From a virus, in the IMG/VR virus record IMGVR_UViG_3300044684_000069, positions 1 through 37,109 of that record: a stretch of 37,109 bases of DNA; one strand, 5' to 3'. The position numbers and the translations under genes are program-made. Of this stretch, positions 15,224 through 22,460 are shown piece by piece. Every line of letters begins with the position of its first letter. Positions within the stretch are counted from its first letter, which is position 1. The notes beneath the pieces are model-generated. The model searched no databases and was not told the origin of the DNA. It saw only the letters and a program-made list of their open reading frames with translations.

Positions 15224-15467
15224 TGATACCTGGACTCAGGCGATCACGGAGCCCAACAACCAGACCGTTTGCCCGGTTCGGCTGGGCGCGTTTGGTACGG
15301 CCATCGTCTACCACGCTGCCGCCGCTTACATGGTGTTCGGCCAGTCCACCAAGGTTGACATGAGCATCCTCGGCGCCTACGTCACGCACATGGCTGGCCT
15401 TTGGGCTGTCACCTCGGGATCTACCGGGCTCAAGTCGCTGATGAAGGGCGACGCGCCCAAGGAGTAG
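15186..15467 (+). CDS. Two-transmembrane holin candidate (93 aa)
   Basis: ATG preceded by GAGGAAC at 15175-15181. Residues 31-52 (VRLGAFGTAIVYHAAAAYM) and 58-80 (MSILGAYVTHMAGLWAVTS) are membrane segments, with charged ends. The number and spacing of segments fit a class II holin or a holin partner. A second holin candidate follows immediately, so one may be an antiholin. The end, KSLMKGDAPKE, is polar and cytoplasmic in the expected topology. Confidence 0.6.
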   Translation: MFQALKTLAQKASDTWTQAITEPNNQTVCPVRLGAFGTAIVYHAAAAYMVFGQSTKVDMSILGAYVTHMAGLWAVTSGSTGLKSLMKGDAPKE

Positions 15468-15469
15468 CG

Positions 15470-15946
15470 ATGCTCACCCTACTTTCCATGCTCGGGGGTG
15501 GCCTGTTCCGCCTCATCCCGTTCATCGTTGACTTCTTCAAGAGCAAGCAGGACGCGGACCATGAGTACCGCATGGCCCAGCTCCAGTTGCAGATCGACCA
15601 GGCGCGGGCGACTCAAGCTATCGACCTCGCGCACGCTCAGGCGGACATCGCTCTTGGCGCCGGAGAAATGCAGGCTTGGACCGAAGCGCTGAAGGGCCAG
15701 CAGCCTACCGGGGTCGCCTGGGTGGACGCGATCTCCTCGACAGTGCGCCCGTTCCTCACCTACTACTTCTGCGTGCTGCTGTACGGCTCGGCGAAGGCGA
15801 TTCAGGTCTACGTGGCGCTTTCCACCCACGTACCCCTGCCGCAGATCGTGCCGATCCTCGTGACGGAGTTTGACCAGAACGTCATCGCCTCGATCTTGTC
15901 CTTTTGGTTCGTCGATCGAGCGCTGCGCCGCCTGACTGGCAAATGA
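15470..15946 (+). CDS. Three-transmembrane holin candidate (158 aa)
   Basis: ATG at 15470, after AAGGAGTAGCG, which also contains the previous stop. The in-frame ATG at 15401 has no ribosome-binding site and lies in the previous gene. The sequence opens with a hydrophobic segment (LSMLGGGLFRLIPFIVDFF), then an amphipathic coiled-coil helix with many Gln and Ala (residues 27-75), then two membrane segments (about 95-115 and 128-148). This resembles the 3-TM holin family described for gene-transfer-agent release (GTA_holin_3TM). Assignment is from memory of architecture. Confidence 0.65.
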   Translation: MLTLLSMLGGGLFRLIPFIVDFFKSKQDADHEYRMAQLQLQIDQARATQAIDLAHAQADIALGAGEMQAWTEALKGQQPTGVAWVDAISSTVRPFLTYYFCVLLYGSAKAIQVYVALSTHVPLPQIVPILVTEFDQNVIASILSFWFVDRALRRLTGK

Positions 15947-16380
15947 GCGCCATAGACATCGCCGCCAGTCTGAGCCGGCGCTTTGAGGGGTTGCGCTTGC
16001 GCCCGTACCTGTGCCCGGCAGGCTTCCCGTCGATCGGCTTTGGTGCGCGTACCTATCTCGACGGCCGGCCGGTTCGGATGACAGACCCGGCTATTTCGGA
16101 AGAGACGGCGGAACGATTGCTGCTGTCCTCCCTGCAAAGAATCTACCTCCCTGCCGCGCAGAAGCTGTGTCCGAAGGCCGATGAATCGCAGCTCGGGGCG
16201 CTTGCCGACTTCTGCCTGAACCTCGGCCCGGCTCGGCTGGCATCCTCCACGCTGCGGCGCAAGTTCAACCGTGGTGACATCGTTGGCGCTCGGTCTGAGC
16301 TTCAACGTTGGGTGTATGGCGGTGGCAAAAAGCTCCCGGGGCTCGTGCTGCGCCGCAAGGCAGAGGCTGCGCTTCTGTGA
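15943..16380 (+). CDS. Endolysin, GH24 lysozyme-like (145 aa)
   Basis: Cuts the glycan strand of peptidoglycan at the end of infection. The start overlaps the holin stop (ATGA). The catalytic region SRRFEGLRLRPYLCPAGFPS gives Glu15, then Cys24 eight residues later, then Ser30 after five more. The family pattern is E-x8-(D/C)-x5-T. Here the third residue is Ser in place of Thr, which may keep the hydroxyl but is unusual. The rest, with FCLNLGPARLASSTLRRK and GLVLRRKAEAALL, is typical for the family. There is no signal peptide or signal-arrest segment, so a holin is needed for release. Confidence 0.85.
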   Translation: MSAIDIAASLSRRFEGLRLRPYLCPAGFPSIGFGARTYLDGRPVRMTDPAISEETAERLLLSSLQRIYLPAAQKLCPKADESQLGALADFCLNLGPARLASSTLRRKFNRGDIVGARSELQRWVYGGGKKLPGLVLRRKAEAALL

Positions 16381-16802
16381 CGACAGTCGTCGCGAGCGTA
16401 GCGGACGGCCTGATGGTCGCCGACTCCAACATTTGCGACGACGATCGCCGCTATCCGGGCAAGAAGGTGTGGCGCATCAAGGGCGTCCTGATCGGCTTTG
16501 TTGGTGAGGAGCCAGACCACCTCCGCTTCCTTGAGTGGTATCGCGGCGGCATGGAGGGGAGGATCCAGTTCGGTGCCTCCAAAGCGCTGATCCTGTCCCC
16601 AGGCAAGCTAGAGCTATTTGATTCCAACTATGAGCGTCCGGTATTGATCCCGAAGGGCAGGGATGCCATCGGGACAGGCGCCAAGGCTGCGATGTGCGCT
16701 TGGGAGGCGCTTGGGTGGAAGAACCCAAAACGAGCCGTGCAGATCGTGTGTAGACACGATGTCGGCTCTCTCGGCCCCGTGCGGGTCTATCGACTGAGGT
16801 AA
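16377..16802 (+). CDS. Proteasome-subunit/HslV-like Ntn hydrolase (141 aa)
   Basis: GTG start overlapping the endolysin stop (GTGA). After removal of the start Met the chain would begin with Thr, the nucleophile in this family: TTVVASVADGLMVADSN. Counting that Thr as 1, Asp15 and Lys28/29 in YPGKKVWRI match the places of Asp17 and Lys33 of proteasome beta and HslV. Later blocks also fit: GVLIGFVGEEPDHLRFLEW, LILSPGKLELFDSN, and DAIGTGAKAAMCAWEALG for the conserved GxGxxxA segment. The chain is shorter than HslV (about 175 aa). No HslU-type ATPase is in the window. Related phage genes exist, but substrate and partner are not known to me. Confidence 0.75.
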   Translation: MTTVVASVADGLMVADSNICDDDRRYPGKKVWRIKGVLIGFVGEEPDHLRFLEWYRGGMEGRIQFGASKALILSPGKLELFDSNYERPVLIPKGRDAIGTGAKAAMCAWEALGWKNPKRAVQIVCRHDVGSLGPVRVYRLR

Positions 16803-16807
16803 AGCCG

Positions 16808-17983
16808 ATGCCCGCGTCTACCGAGAAGGTTGATCCGAAGCTCAAGGAATGGTGTAGCGAATCTCAAGCTCGATACATCGACGCGGTGAACGAACACGGC
16901 TCCATGCGAGCCGCCGCCCGCGCGCTGAAGGTCAACTACTACACCGTTCACTGCGCCATCAATCGAGCGCAGGCCTCGGCGGCGAGACGAGGATATGCGC
17001 CAGACCATGACATGGTGCGAACGGTACCCGAGGGCTTCAGGGTCAAAGGGGTATCGACCTACTACAACGAAGATGGGAAGCCGGTCGGGCAATGGGTGAA
17101 GTCCGAGGCGGACAAGCAGGCCCAAGAGGCGTTGATGCGGTCGGCGTTCGAGGCAATGGCGGAGGATCTGCCGCGCTTGAGCAAGACGCTGGCGCCGGCA
17201 GACACCCTGCCGCAGTTGTGCAACGTCTACACGCTGACCGACAGCCACGTTGGCGCGTTGTGCTGGGGCAAGGAGACGGGGGCGGATTGGGATTTGAAGA
17301 TCGCCGAGGAGGTGCTTACCGGCTGCTTCGAGCGCATGCTGTTGTCTGCGCCTCGGGCTCGGGTCGGCATCGTCGCCCAGCTCGGCGACTTCCTGCATCA
17401 GGACAGTATGGCCGCTGTGACGCCGACGAACGGCCATCTCTTGGATGCTGACGGGCGGTTCTCAAAGGTCGTGCAGGTTGCGGTCCGGGTTCTGCGGCGT
17501 GTGGTTGACCTGGCTCTAAAGCGGCATGAAGCTGTTGTTGTCCTCCTCGCGGAAGGCAACCATGACCTGTCTTCCTCAATCTGGCTGCGTACGATGTTCG
17601 CGGCGCTCTATGAGAACGAGCCTCGGATCAAGGTGATCGACTCCCCGCTGCCGTACTACGTCCACCAACATGGCGAGACGATGATCGGCTGGCACCACGG
17701 ACACCTGAAGAAGAACGATGGCTTGCCGCTGATGTTCGCTGCCGCCTTCGCCAAGGTCTGGGGCAACACGACCAAGCGGTACATCCACACCGGCCACCGG
17801 CACCACATCGAAGAGAAGGAACACGATGGGGTTGTGGTTGTGCAGCACCCGACGCTGGCCGCCCGCGACGCCTATGCCGCCCGAGGGGGCTGGATTGCAG
17901 AGCGCAGCGCCAAGGCCATCACCTACCACGAGCGGTTCGGCGAAGTCGGCCGCGTGACCGTCACTCCGGAGATGCTGCGATGA
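16808..17983 (+). CDS. HTH-metallophosphoesterase fusion (391 aa)
   Basis: ATG after GAGGTAAAGCC. Residues 20-60 form a helix-turn-helix (AVNEHGSMRAAARALKVNYY), then a linker, then a calcineurin-type metal-dependent phosphoesterase with all blocks: DSHVG (145-149), GDFLH (193-197), GNHD (250-253), GWHHGH (294-299) and HTGHRHH (327-333). These residues bind two metal ions. Family members cut phosphodiesters in DNA, RNA or nucleotides. The HTH suggests DNA binding. It could act in DNA repair, replication or host takeover, but context does not tell. It overlaps the next gene by 4 nt. Confidence 0.8.
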   Translation: MPASTEKVDPKLKEWCSESQARYIDAVNEHGSMRAAARALKVNYYTVHCAINRAQASAARRGYAPDHDMVRTVPEGFRVKGVSTYYNEDGKPVGQWVKSEADKQAQEALMRSAFEAMAEDLPRLSKTLAPADTLPQLCNVYTLTDSHVGALCWGKETGADWDLKIAEEVLTGCFERMLLSAPRARVGIVAQLGDFLHQDSMAAVTPTNGHLLDADGRFSKVVQVAVRVLRRVVDLALKRHEAVVVLLAEGNHDLSSSIWLRTMFAALYENEPRIKVIDSPLPYYVHQHGETMIGWHHGHLKKNDGLPLMFAAAFAKVWGNTTKRYIHTGHRHHIEEKEHDGVVVVQHPTLAARDAYAARGGWIAERSAKAITYHERFGEVGRVTVTPEMLR

Positions 17984-18162
17984 GCGCTACCGTTACCCGC
18001 CCGGCCTGCGCCGAATCCCCAATGCTCACCGAAGACGATGTTGTCTGGATTCGATATGAGGGGATGTGGCTTGGTCTTGAGAAAGACACTCGCCCGGAAA
18101 CCGTAGAGCGCGCGTTGGCGGCTCTCCAGTGGATCGTTGGGCAAAGCGCCCGCTGCGATTGA
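17980..18162 (+). CDS. Small protein of unknown function (60 aa)
   Basis: Overlaps the metallophosphoesterase stop (ATGA), so translation is coupled. The product has a short polar start and a compact mixed core, DDVVWIRYEGMWLGLEKD and ALAALQWIVGQSARCD. No known domain. It is the last gene of the lysis/hydrolase unit before a hairpin at 18177-18197 and a non-coding leader. Confidence 0.6.
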   Translation: MSATVTRPACAESPMLTEDDVVWIRYEGMWLGLEKDTRPETVERALAALQWIVGQSARCD

Positions 18163-18176
18163 CCCAGAAAGGTCAA

Positions 18177-18197
18177 TGCCCCGACTAGAACGGGGCA
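18177..18197 (+). terminator. Hairpin, possible terminator
   Basis: Stem TGCCCCG, 7-nt loop, CGGGGCA, then CTGCCTGTTT. The stem is perfect, but the T run is poor, so it may be a weak or factor-assisted terminator. It lies 14 nt after the stop of the 60-aa gene. Confidence 0.5.
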
Positions 18198-18292
18198 CTG
18201 CCTGTTTCGCCCGAGCGAGCTTCAAGTCAACCCGCAGCCCTGCGCATGGGCTGCCGCTCGCACGTCTCCGGGTTTCGGACGACGCGCGCATT

Positions 18293-18357
18293 GTAAAGAC
18301 TATTTACACGAATGTCCAGCACAGGACAAATCTATTTGATTTGTTCGCGGACGAACA
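18293..18357 (+). promoter_or_regulatory. AT-rich leader with four short inverted repeats
   Basis: Four back-to-back inverted repeats end 3 nt before the ATG of the adaptor gene: GTAAA-5-TTTAC (18293-18307), TGTCC-6-GGACA (18313-18328), ACAAATC-5-GATTTGT (18326-18344) and TGTTCG-4-CGAACA (18342-18357). Neighbouring repeats overlap, so alternative folds exclude each other. No Shine-Dalgarno precedes the ATG at 18361. The stretch 18198-18292 shows no gene. The likely role is an operator or a translation-control leader; this is an inference. Confidence 0.45.
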
Positions 18358-18360
18358 CGT

Positions 18361-18996
18361 ATGTCCGGACCCGCAAACCTCAATTACGACACCCTCGTCA
18401 GCGATATCCAGGCGTACACCGAGCGCACGAATGATCCGACGCTTGTGGCGCAGATTCCCCGCCTCATCATGATGGCGGAGAACCGCATCGCCACCGACGC
18501 CAAGATCCTCGGGACGCGCGAGGTGGTGCAAAACACCTTCACCTCCGGTAATCCGGTGGTTCCGAAGCCGGCCTACTGGCGTCGCACCGAGAGTCTGAAC
18601 TACACCGACCCGACGAATGGGAGGACGCAGATCCTGCCTCGGACGCTGGAGTTCTGCCGCGACTACTGGCCTAACGCCGCCCAGACAGGTTCTCCGAGGT
18701 ACTACTCGGACTACGACTTCGACAACTTCCTGATCGTCGCTACGCCTTCTTCGGCGTTGCCGTTCGAGCTGGTCTACATCGCGCGCCTGGCGCCGCTGTC
18801 GTCGTCCACCGAGACGAACTGGCTGACCTCGAACGCGCCTCAACTACTACTGAACGCCTGCCTGCTGGAGGCGGAAGTCTTCCTCAAGAACACGAGCCGC
18901 ATCCCCGTGCGCCAGCAGGCGTATCAGGAGGCGCTGGACGCCTTCAAGAGCGAAGACGCCTCCCGTGTCATTGACCGCAACATCGTGATCGCCTGA
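18361..18996 (+). CDS. Head-tail adaptor-like protein (211 aa)
   Basis: The N-terminal part, NYDTLVSDIQAYTERTNDP and IPRLIMMAENRIATDAK, and the helical C-terminal part with LLLNACLLEAEVFLKNTSR are typical of podovirus adaptor or head-completion proteins found just before the tail hub gene. The middle has beta segments (YYSDYDFDNFLIVATPSS, LPFELVYIARLAPL). The ATG at 18361 lacks a ribosome-binding site; it follows the inverted-repeat leader and may be controlled by it. With the protein at 9601-10590 the phage has two adaptor-like proteins. Confidence 0.7.
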   Translation: MSGPANLNYDTLVSDIQAYTERTNDPTLVAQIPRLIMMAENRIATDAKILGTREVVQNTFTSGNPVVPKPAYWRRTESLNYTDPTNGRTQILPRTLEFCRDYWPNAAQTGSPRYYSDYDFDNFLIVATPSSALPFELVYIARLAPLSSSTETNWLTSNAPQLLLNACLLEAEVFLKNTSRIPVRQQAYQEALDAFKSEDASRVIDRNIVIA

Positions 18997-18997
18997 G

Positions 18998-20758
18998 ATG
19001 GCCGACCTCCCGACCATTTTCGAGCTGGTCAGCCAGCCGGGCATCAAGCGTGATGGAACGAACCTGGACAACGCCTTCTACCAAGAAGGGCAGTGGGTTC
19101 GCTTCCAGCGTGGCCGCCCCCGGAAGATCGGCGGCTATCAGCAACTCTCGGGGCAGTTGCTTGGCCCAGTCCGTGGGGTGTACGTCGATAGCCGTTCCAC
19201 GGGGAACACGGCACACACCTTTTCGACGCAGGGCGTAGAGCGGGTGCTGTTCGACAACTCGGGGGTCGTCTCCGACATCACCGACCGCACTCCATCGGGC
19301 TTCACTGCTAACGACAGCTACACCTGGCAGACCGCCTCCATGTTCCAGTCCGGAGGATCCGGGACGCCTACGCTGATTGGGTGTGTCACGCCCGATATGG
19401 CGAACATCGCCAGCGACGACACGGGGTATCTCTACGCTGGGGACGTGACGGCGAAAACGGCGCTTGCTCAAGTGTCGGACTCCAATGGCCCCATTCAGGT
19501 CAGCGGCGGCGTGTGCGTCCTGCAGCCGTTCGTCTTCGTCTACGGGTCGAATGGCTTGATCCGAAGCTCGAACCCCAACGACATCTCGACCGCCTCGGGG
19601 TGGACCCCTGGGCAAGGAACGGTATCGAACAACGTCGCCGCCACGAAGATCGTCAAGGGTCTGCAGATGCGCGGGGGCGGCAACTCACCCGCTGGCCTGT
19701 TCTGGGCGCTCGATTCCCTTATCCGGGTGAGTTTCGTTGGCTCGGCGAGCGGCTTCTGGAAGTACGACGTGCTCTCCGACGATGTGACCGTGCTCTCCAA
19801 GAGCGCGATCGTCGAGTACGACAACGTGTACTACTGGGTCGGTTCGGATCGGTTCTTCATGTACGACGGCATCGTGCGTGAGCTGCCAAACGAGATGAAC
19901 CTCAACTTCTTCTTCGACAACCTCAACGCTTCACAGGCGCAAAAGGTCTGGGCGCTGAAGGTTCCTCGCTGGGGGGAAATCTGGTGGTTCTTCCCCTCGG
20001 GGACCAACACCGAGTGCGACACGGCCGTCATCTACAACGTCCGTGAAAAGACTTGGTACGACACCAAGATCGGGCGCTCTGCTGGCTTCCCGGCTCGCGT
20101 CTTCCAGTCGCCGCTGATGGCCGGTGAACTCGTCTCCACCACGAAACTGACCTATACCCAAAGCGCCGGAGCCTTTAGCGTGGGCGAGCAAATCCAGGGG
20201 TTGACGAGTGGAGCGGTCGGGACCATCGCAAAGAACACCGGAAGTCAGCTGAACCTCGTTAACGTGACCGGCACGTTCCAGTCAGGCGAGACGATCTCGG
20301 ACACGATGAAGAACGGCACGGACCAGGGAACCGTTTCCGCTGCTCCTTCAACCCAAAGCCTTACCTCCCTCTGGCGCCATGAGTACGGGACGGATCGTGT
20401 TGTCGGGACTCAGGTGCTGGCGATCGATTCGTACATCGTCACCAACAACTTCCAATGGATGACGGGTGGTCCCATCGCCGAAGAGGGGCAGGGCGGCAAC
20501 TTCCAAAGCCGGCTGACCCGTGTTGAACCCGACTTCAACATGACCGGCTCGATGAACCTGTACGTGGTGGGCAATGCCTACGCACAGGCGCCGACCGTCA
20601 CGTCCTCGGCTTACTCCTTCACCGCCTCAACCGAGTTCGTCGATCTGCGCGAGCAGCGCCGGGAAATCTCCCTCAAGTTCGAGTCGAACACCGCAGGCGG
20701 AAATTGGGAGATGGGCAAGGTACTTTTGACCGTGGAGCCGGGCGACGAGCGTGGCTGA
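18998..20758 (+). CDS. Tail hub/stabilisation protein, P22 gp10-like (586 aa)
   Basis: Proteins of this kind form a hexameric beta-propeller-rich tube below the portal. Signs: the N-terminal GIKRDGTNLDNAFYQEGQWVRF pattern and GRPRKIGGYQ, then repeated strands with VYGSNGLIRSSNPNDIS, WALDSLIRVSFVG, YYWVGSDRFFMYDGIVREL, WGEIWWFFPSGTNT and VREKTWYDTKIGRSAGF. Residues about 375-450 form an insert with two SGAVGTI/SGETIS-type repeats. The start follows the previous stop by 1 nt. The end overlaps the next gene by 8 nt. Named by pattern only. Confidence 0.8.
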   Translation: MADLPTIFELVSQPGIKRDGTNLDNAFYQEGQWVRFQRGRPRKIGGYQQLSGQLLGPVRGVYVDSRSTGNTAHTFSTQGVERVLFDNSGVVSDITDRTPSGFTANDSYTWQTASMFQSGGSGTPTLIGCVTPDMANIASDDTGYLYAGDVTAKTALAQVSDSNGPIQVSGGVCVLQPFVFVYGSNGLIRSSNPNDISTASGWTPGQGTVSNNVAATKIVKGLQMRGGGNSPAGLFWALDSLIRVSFVGSASGFWKYDVLSDDVTVLSKSAIVEYDNVYYWVGSDRFFMYDGIVRELPNEMNLNFFFDNLNASQAQKVWALKVPRWGEIWWFFPSGTNTECDTAVIYNVREKTWYDTKIGRSAGFPARVFQSPLMAGELVSTTKLTYTQSAGAFSVGEQIQGLTSGAVGTIAKNTGSQLNLVNVTGTFQSGETISDTMKNGTDQGTVSAAPSTQSLTSLWRHEYGTDRVVGTQVLAIDSYIVTNNFQWMTGGPIAEEGQGGNFQSRLTRVEPDFNMTGSMNLYVVGNAYAQAPTVTSSAYSFTASTEFVDLREQRREISLKFESNTAGGNWEMGKVLLTVEPGDERG

Positions 20759-20990
20759 CCTGACGGTTTTCAACCCACTTCAAATGACGTGGGAGCAGTG
20801 GAGTTCGCAGGTAGTCATAGACCTCTCCACGCAATACAATTTGCCTAACCCTGTCGAAGAGGGTTTGTGGCAACGCTGGGCAACCGAGTTGCTGACCATT
20901 CCGGGCTTGAGCGAATTGGGTCTGCCTGACCCTAGTGCATTCGCAAGCTGGCAAGCGTGGGCAGCCGCATTTACGCAGATCGCTGCGTAA
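20751..20990 (+). CDS. Small Trp-rich tail-region protein (79 aa)
   Basis: GTG start overlapping the previous gene by 8 nt. The product has seven Trp residues in a repeated pattern: PLQMTWEQWSSQVV, EGLWQRWATELL and PSAFASWQAWAAAF, which suggests a small helical bundle. Similar short proteins occur after the tail hub gene in related phages, as far as I recall. Role unknown. Confidence 0.65.
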   Translation: MADLTVFNPLQMTWEQWSSQVVIDLSTQYNLPNPVEEGLWQRWATELLTIPGLSELGLPDPSAFASWQAWAAAFTQIAA

Positions 20991-21002
20991 GACCTCTTCG
21001 AT

Positions 21003-22460
21003 ATGGCAAACACAAAAGGCGCACTCGCGCATTTCGCTAGCGGCGGCTCAACCTACTCGTTGAGCGACCCGAAGTACGGCTGGACCGACGTATCCTCCTC
21101 GCCCAACTGGCAGGAGTGGCTGGGTTCTGCGTTCCCGAAAGACCAAGCAGAGGCCGACATTTACCATGCGCTTGGCATTCAGATGCCAGACGCCACCGCC
21201 CGGACTGGCCCCGACTCTGACATCGGACGGTTCCAATACGACACGTCTGGGCTGCCGGATCTGTACCGCGGCTACGACCCGTCTTCTGGGCAACAGATTT
21301 GGAGCGCGTTCGACCGGACTGGGAGCCAAGTCGGGACGCCGCACACATGGACCGACTCTGGGTTTGATCCGCTGTCCGCCCTGATTCTGGGCGCTGGTGC
21401 CGGTATCACAGGCGCGGGGCTGATGGGGTACCTTCCCGGTGGAGCGGCAGCGGCCGGCGCCGAGGGCGTTGGAGGCATCGGAACACTAAGCGCCTCTGAG
21501 TTGCCAGCAGTCGCTTCCCCGGCCATTGACGCCAACCTGATCGCTGGGACCGGCTCGCTTTCCGGGTTTGGTGGTGCTGGCGGCGCTGGCGGACTCGGCG
21601 CACTCGGCGGCGGTCTTACCGGTGATGCGATGGGAGGCGCCGCTGGAACACTGGGTGCCGCCGATTCTTCGCTTGCCTCGTCTCAGCTCGGCCTAACCGC
21701 TGCCGACGTGTCTGGCGGGATCCCCGCAGCCGTCGATTTCAGCGGCATCGGAACCGGGGCTGCTTCTGGCATCGGGACTGCAGCGCAATCGCCGAGTTTC
21801 TGGGACTCGCTGCAAAAAGGCGCCTCCAATTGGTGGGACAAGGCCAGCAGCGGCGATCTCAACGCCATCCGCGGCGGCTTGTCCACGATCGGGGCGCTGT
21901 CCCAACTGTTTGGCGCGCACAACCCGAACAACCTCAGCGCCTCTCAGATCCGAGACCAACTCAAGGGGCCGTACAACTCCTTCAGTCCGAGTCAACAGGC
22001 GGCGGTTTCGCACTACTTCAATTCGCCGGTCTCGGTCCCGTACCGAGCCCCGAACGTCAACGGCATCGTTCAACTGTCGAACCAGACAGGATCGGCGCCG
22101 GCTCAGACGTGGTTGCCGCCGAACACCGCGAACACCATGCCGGTGCAGCAGGGGCCGCAAGGCTACGCGCACGGCGGTTCCGTCTGCGGGGCACTCAGCC
22201 ACTTCGCGAAGGGTGGCTCAGCCTACGTTCAGGGCAACGCGCCGGGGCAAGCCGACAACGTGCCGGCCGTCCTCAGCCCAGGCGAGTACGTCATGGACGC
22301 AGACACCGTGTCGTCTCTTGGCGACGGCAACAACGCCGCAGGCGCACAAAAACTCGACCAGATGCGGCAAAGCATCCGCGAGCACAAACGCTCCGCACCC
22401 GCAGACAAGATCCCTCCGAAGGCCAAGGCCCCTGAGCAGTACCTGAAAGGTCGCAAATGA
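21003..22460 (+). CDS. Gly-rich ejection-type protein (485 aa)
   Basis: The start has MANTKGALAHFASGGSTYS. Residues about 120-240 are extremely Gly/Ala-rich and could insert in membranes or stay disordered. A helical part follows (about 265-330). The C-terminal part holds YAHGGSV, HFAKGGSAY and then VPAVLSPGEYVMDADTVSSL followed by a Gly/Asn-rich stretch, a motif (residues about 418-440) that recurs in phage internal virion and tape-measure-like proteins. The last 30 residues are basic. It overlaps the next gene by 4 nt. It is most likely ejected with the DNA. No ribosome-binding site is clear at 21003. Confidence 0.65.
   Translation: MANTKGALAHFASGGSTYSLSDPKYGWTDVSSSPNWQEWLGSAFPKDQAEADIYHALGIQMPDATARTGPDSDIGRFQYDTSGLPDLYRGYDPSSGQQIWSAFDRTGSQVGTPHTWTDSGFDPLSALILGAGAGITGAGLMGYLPGGAAAAGAEGVGGIGTLSASELPAVASPAIDANLIAGTGSLSGFGGAGGAGGLGALGGGLTGDAMGGAAGTLGAADSSLASSQLGLTAADVSGGIPAAVDFSGIGTGAASGIGTAAQSPSFWDSLQKGASNWWDKASSGDLNAIRGGLSTIGALSQLFGAHNPNNLSASQIRDQLKGPYNSFSPSQQAAVSHYFNSPVSVPYRAPNVNGIVQLSNQTGSAPAQTWLPPNTANTMPVQQGPQGYAHGGSVCGALSHFAKGGSAYVQGNAPGQADNVPAVLSPGEYVMDADTVSSLGDGNNAAGAQKLDQMRQSIREHKRSAPADKIPPKAKAPEQYLKGRK

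Noticed and set aside
18137-18472. Plus-strand open frame (111 codons) crossing the inverted-repeat leader
   Set aside because: Starts inside the 60-aa gene, runs through the repeats and into the adaptor gene in another frame; no ribosome-binding site or domain.
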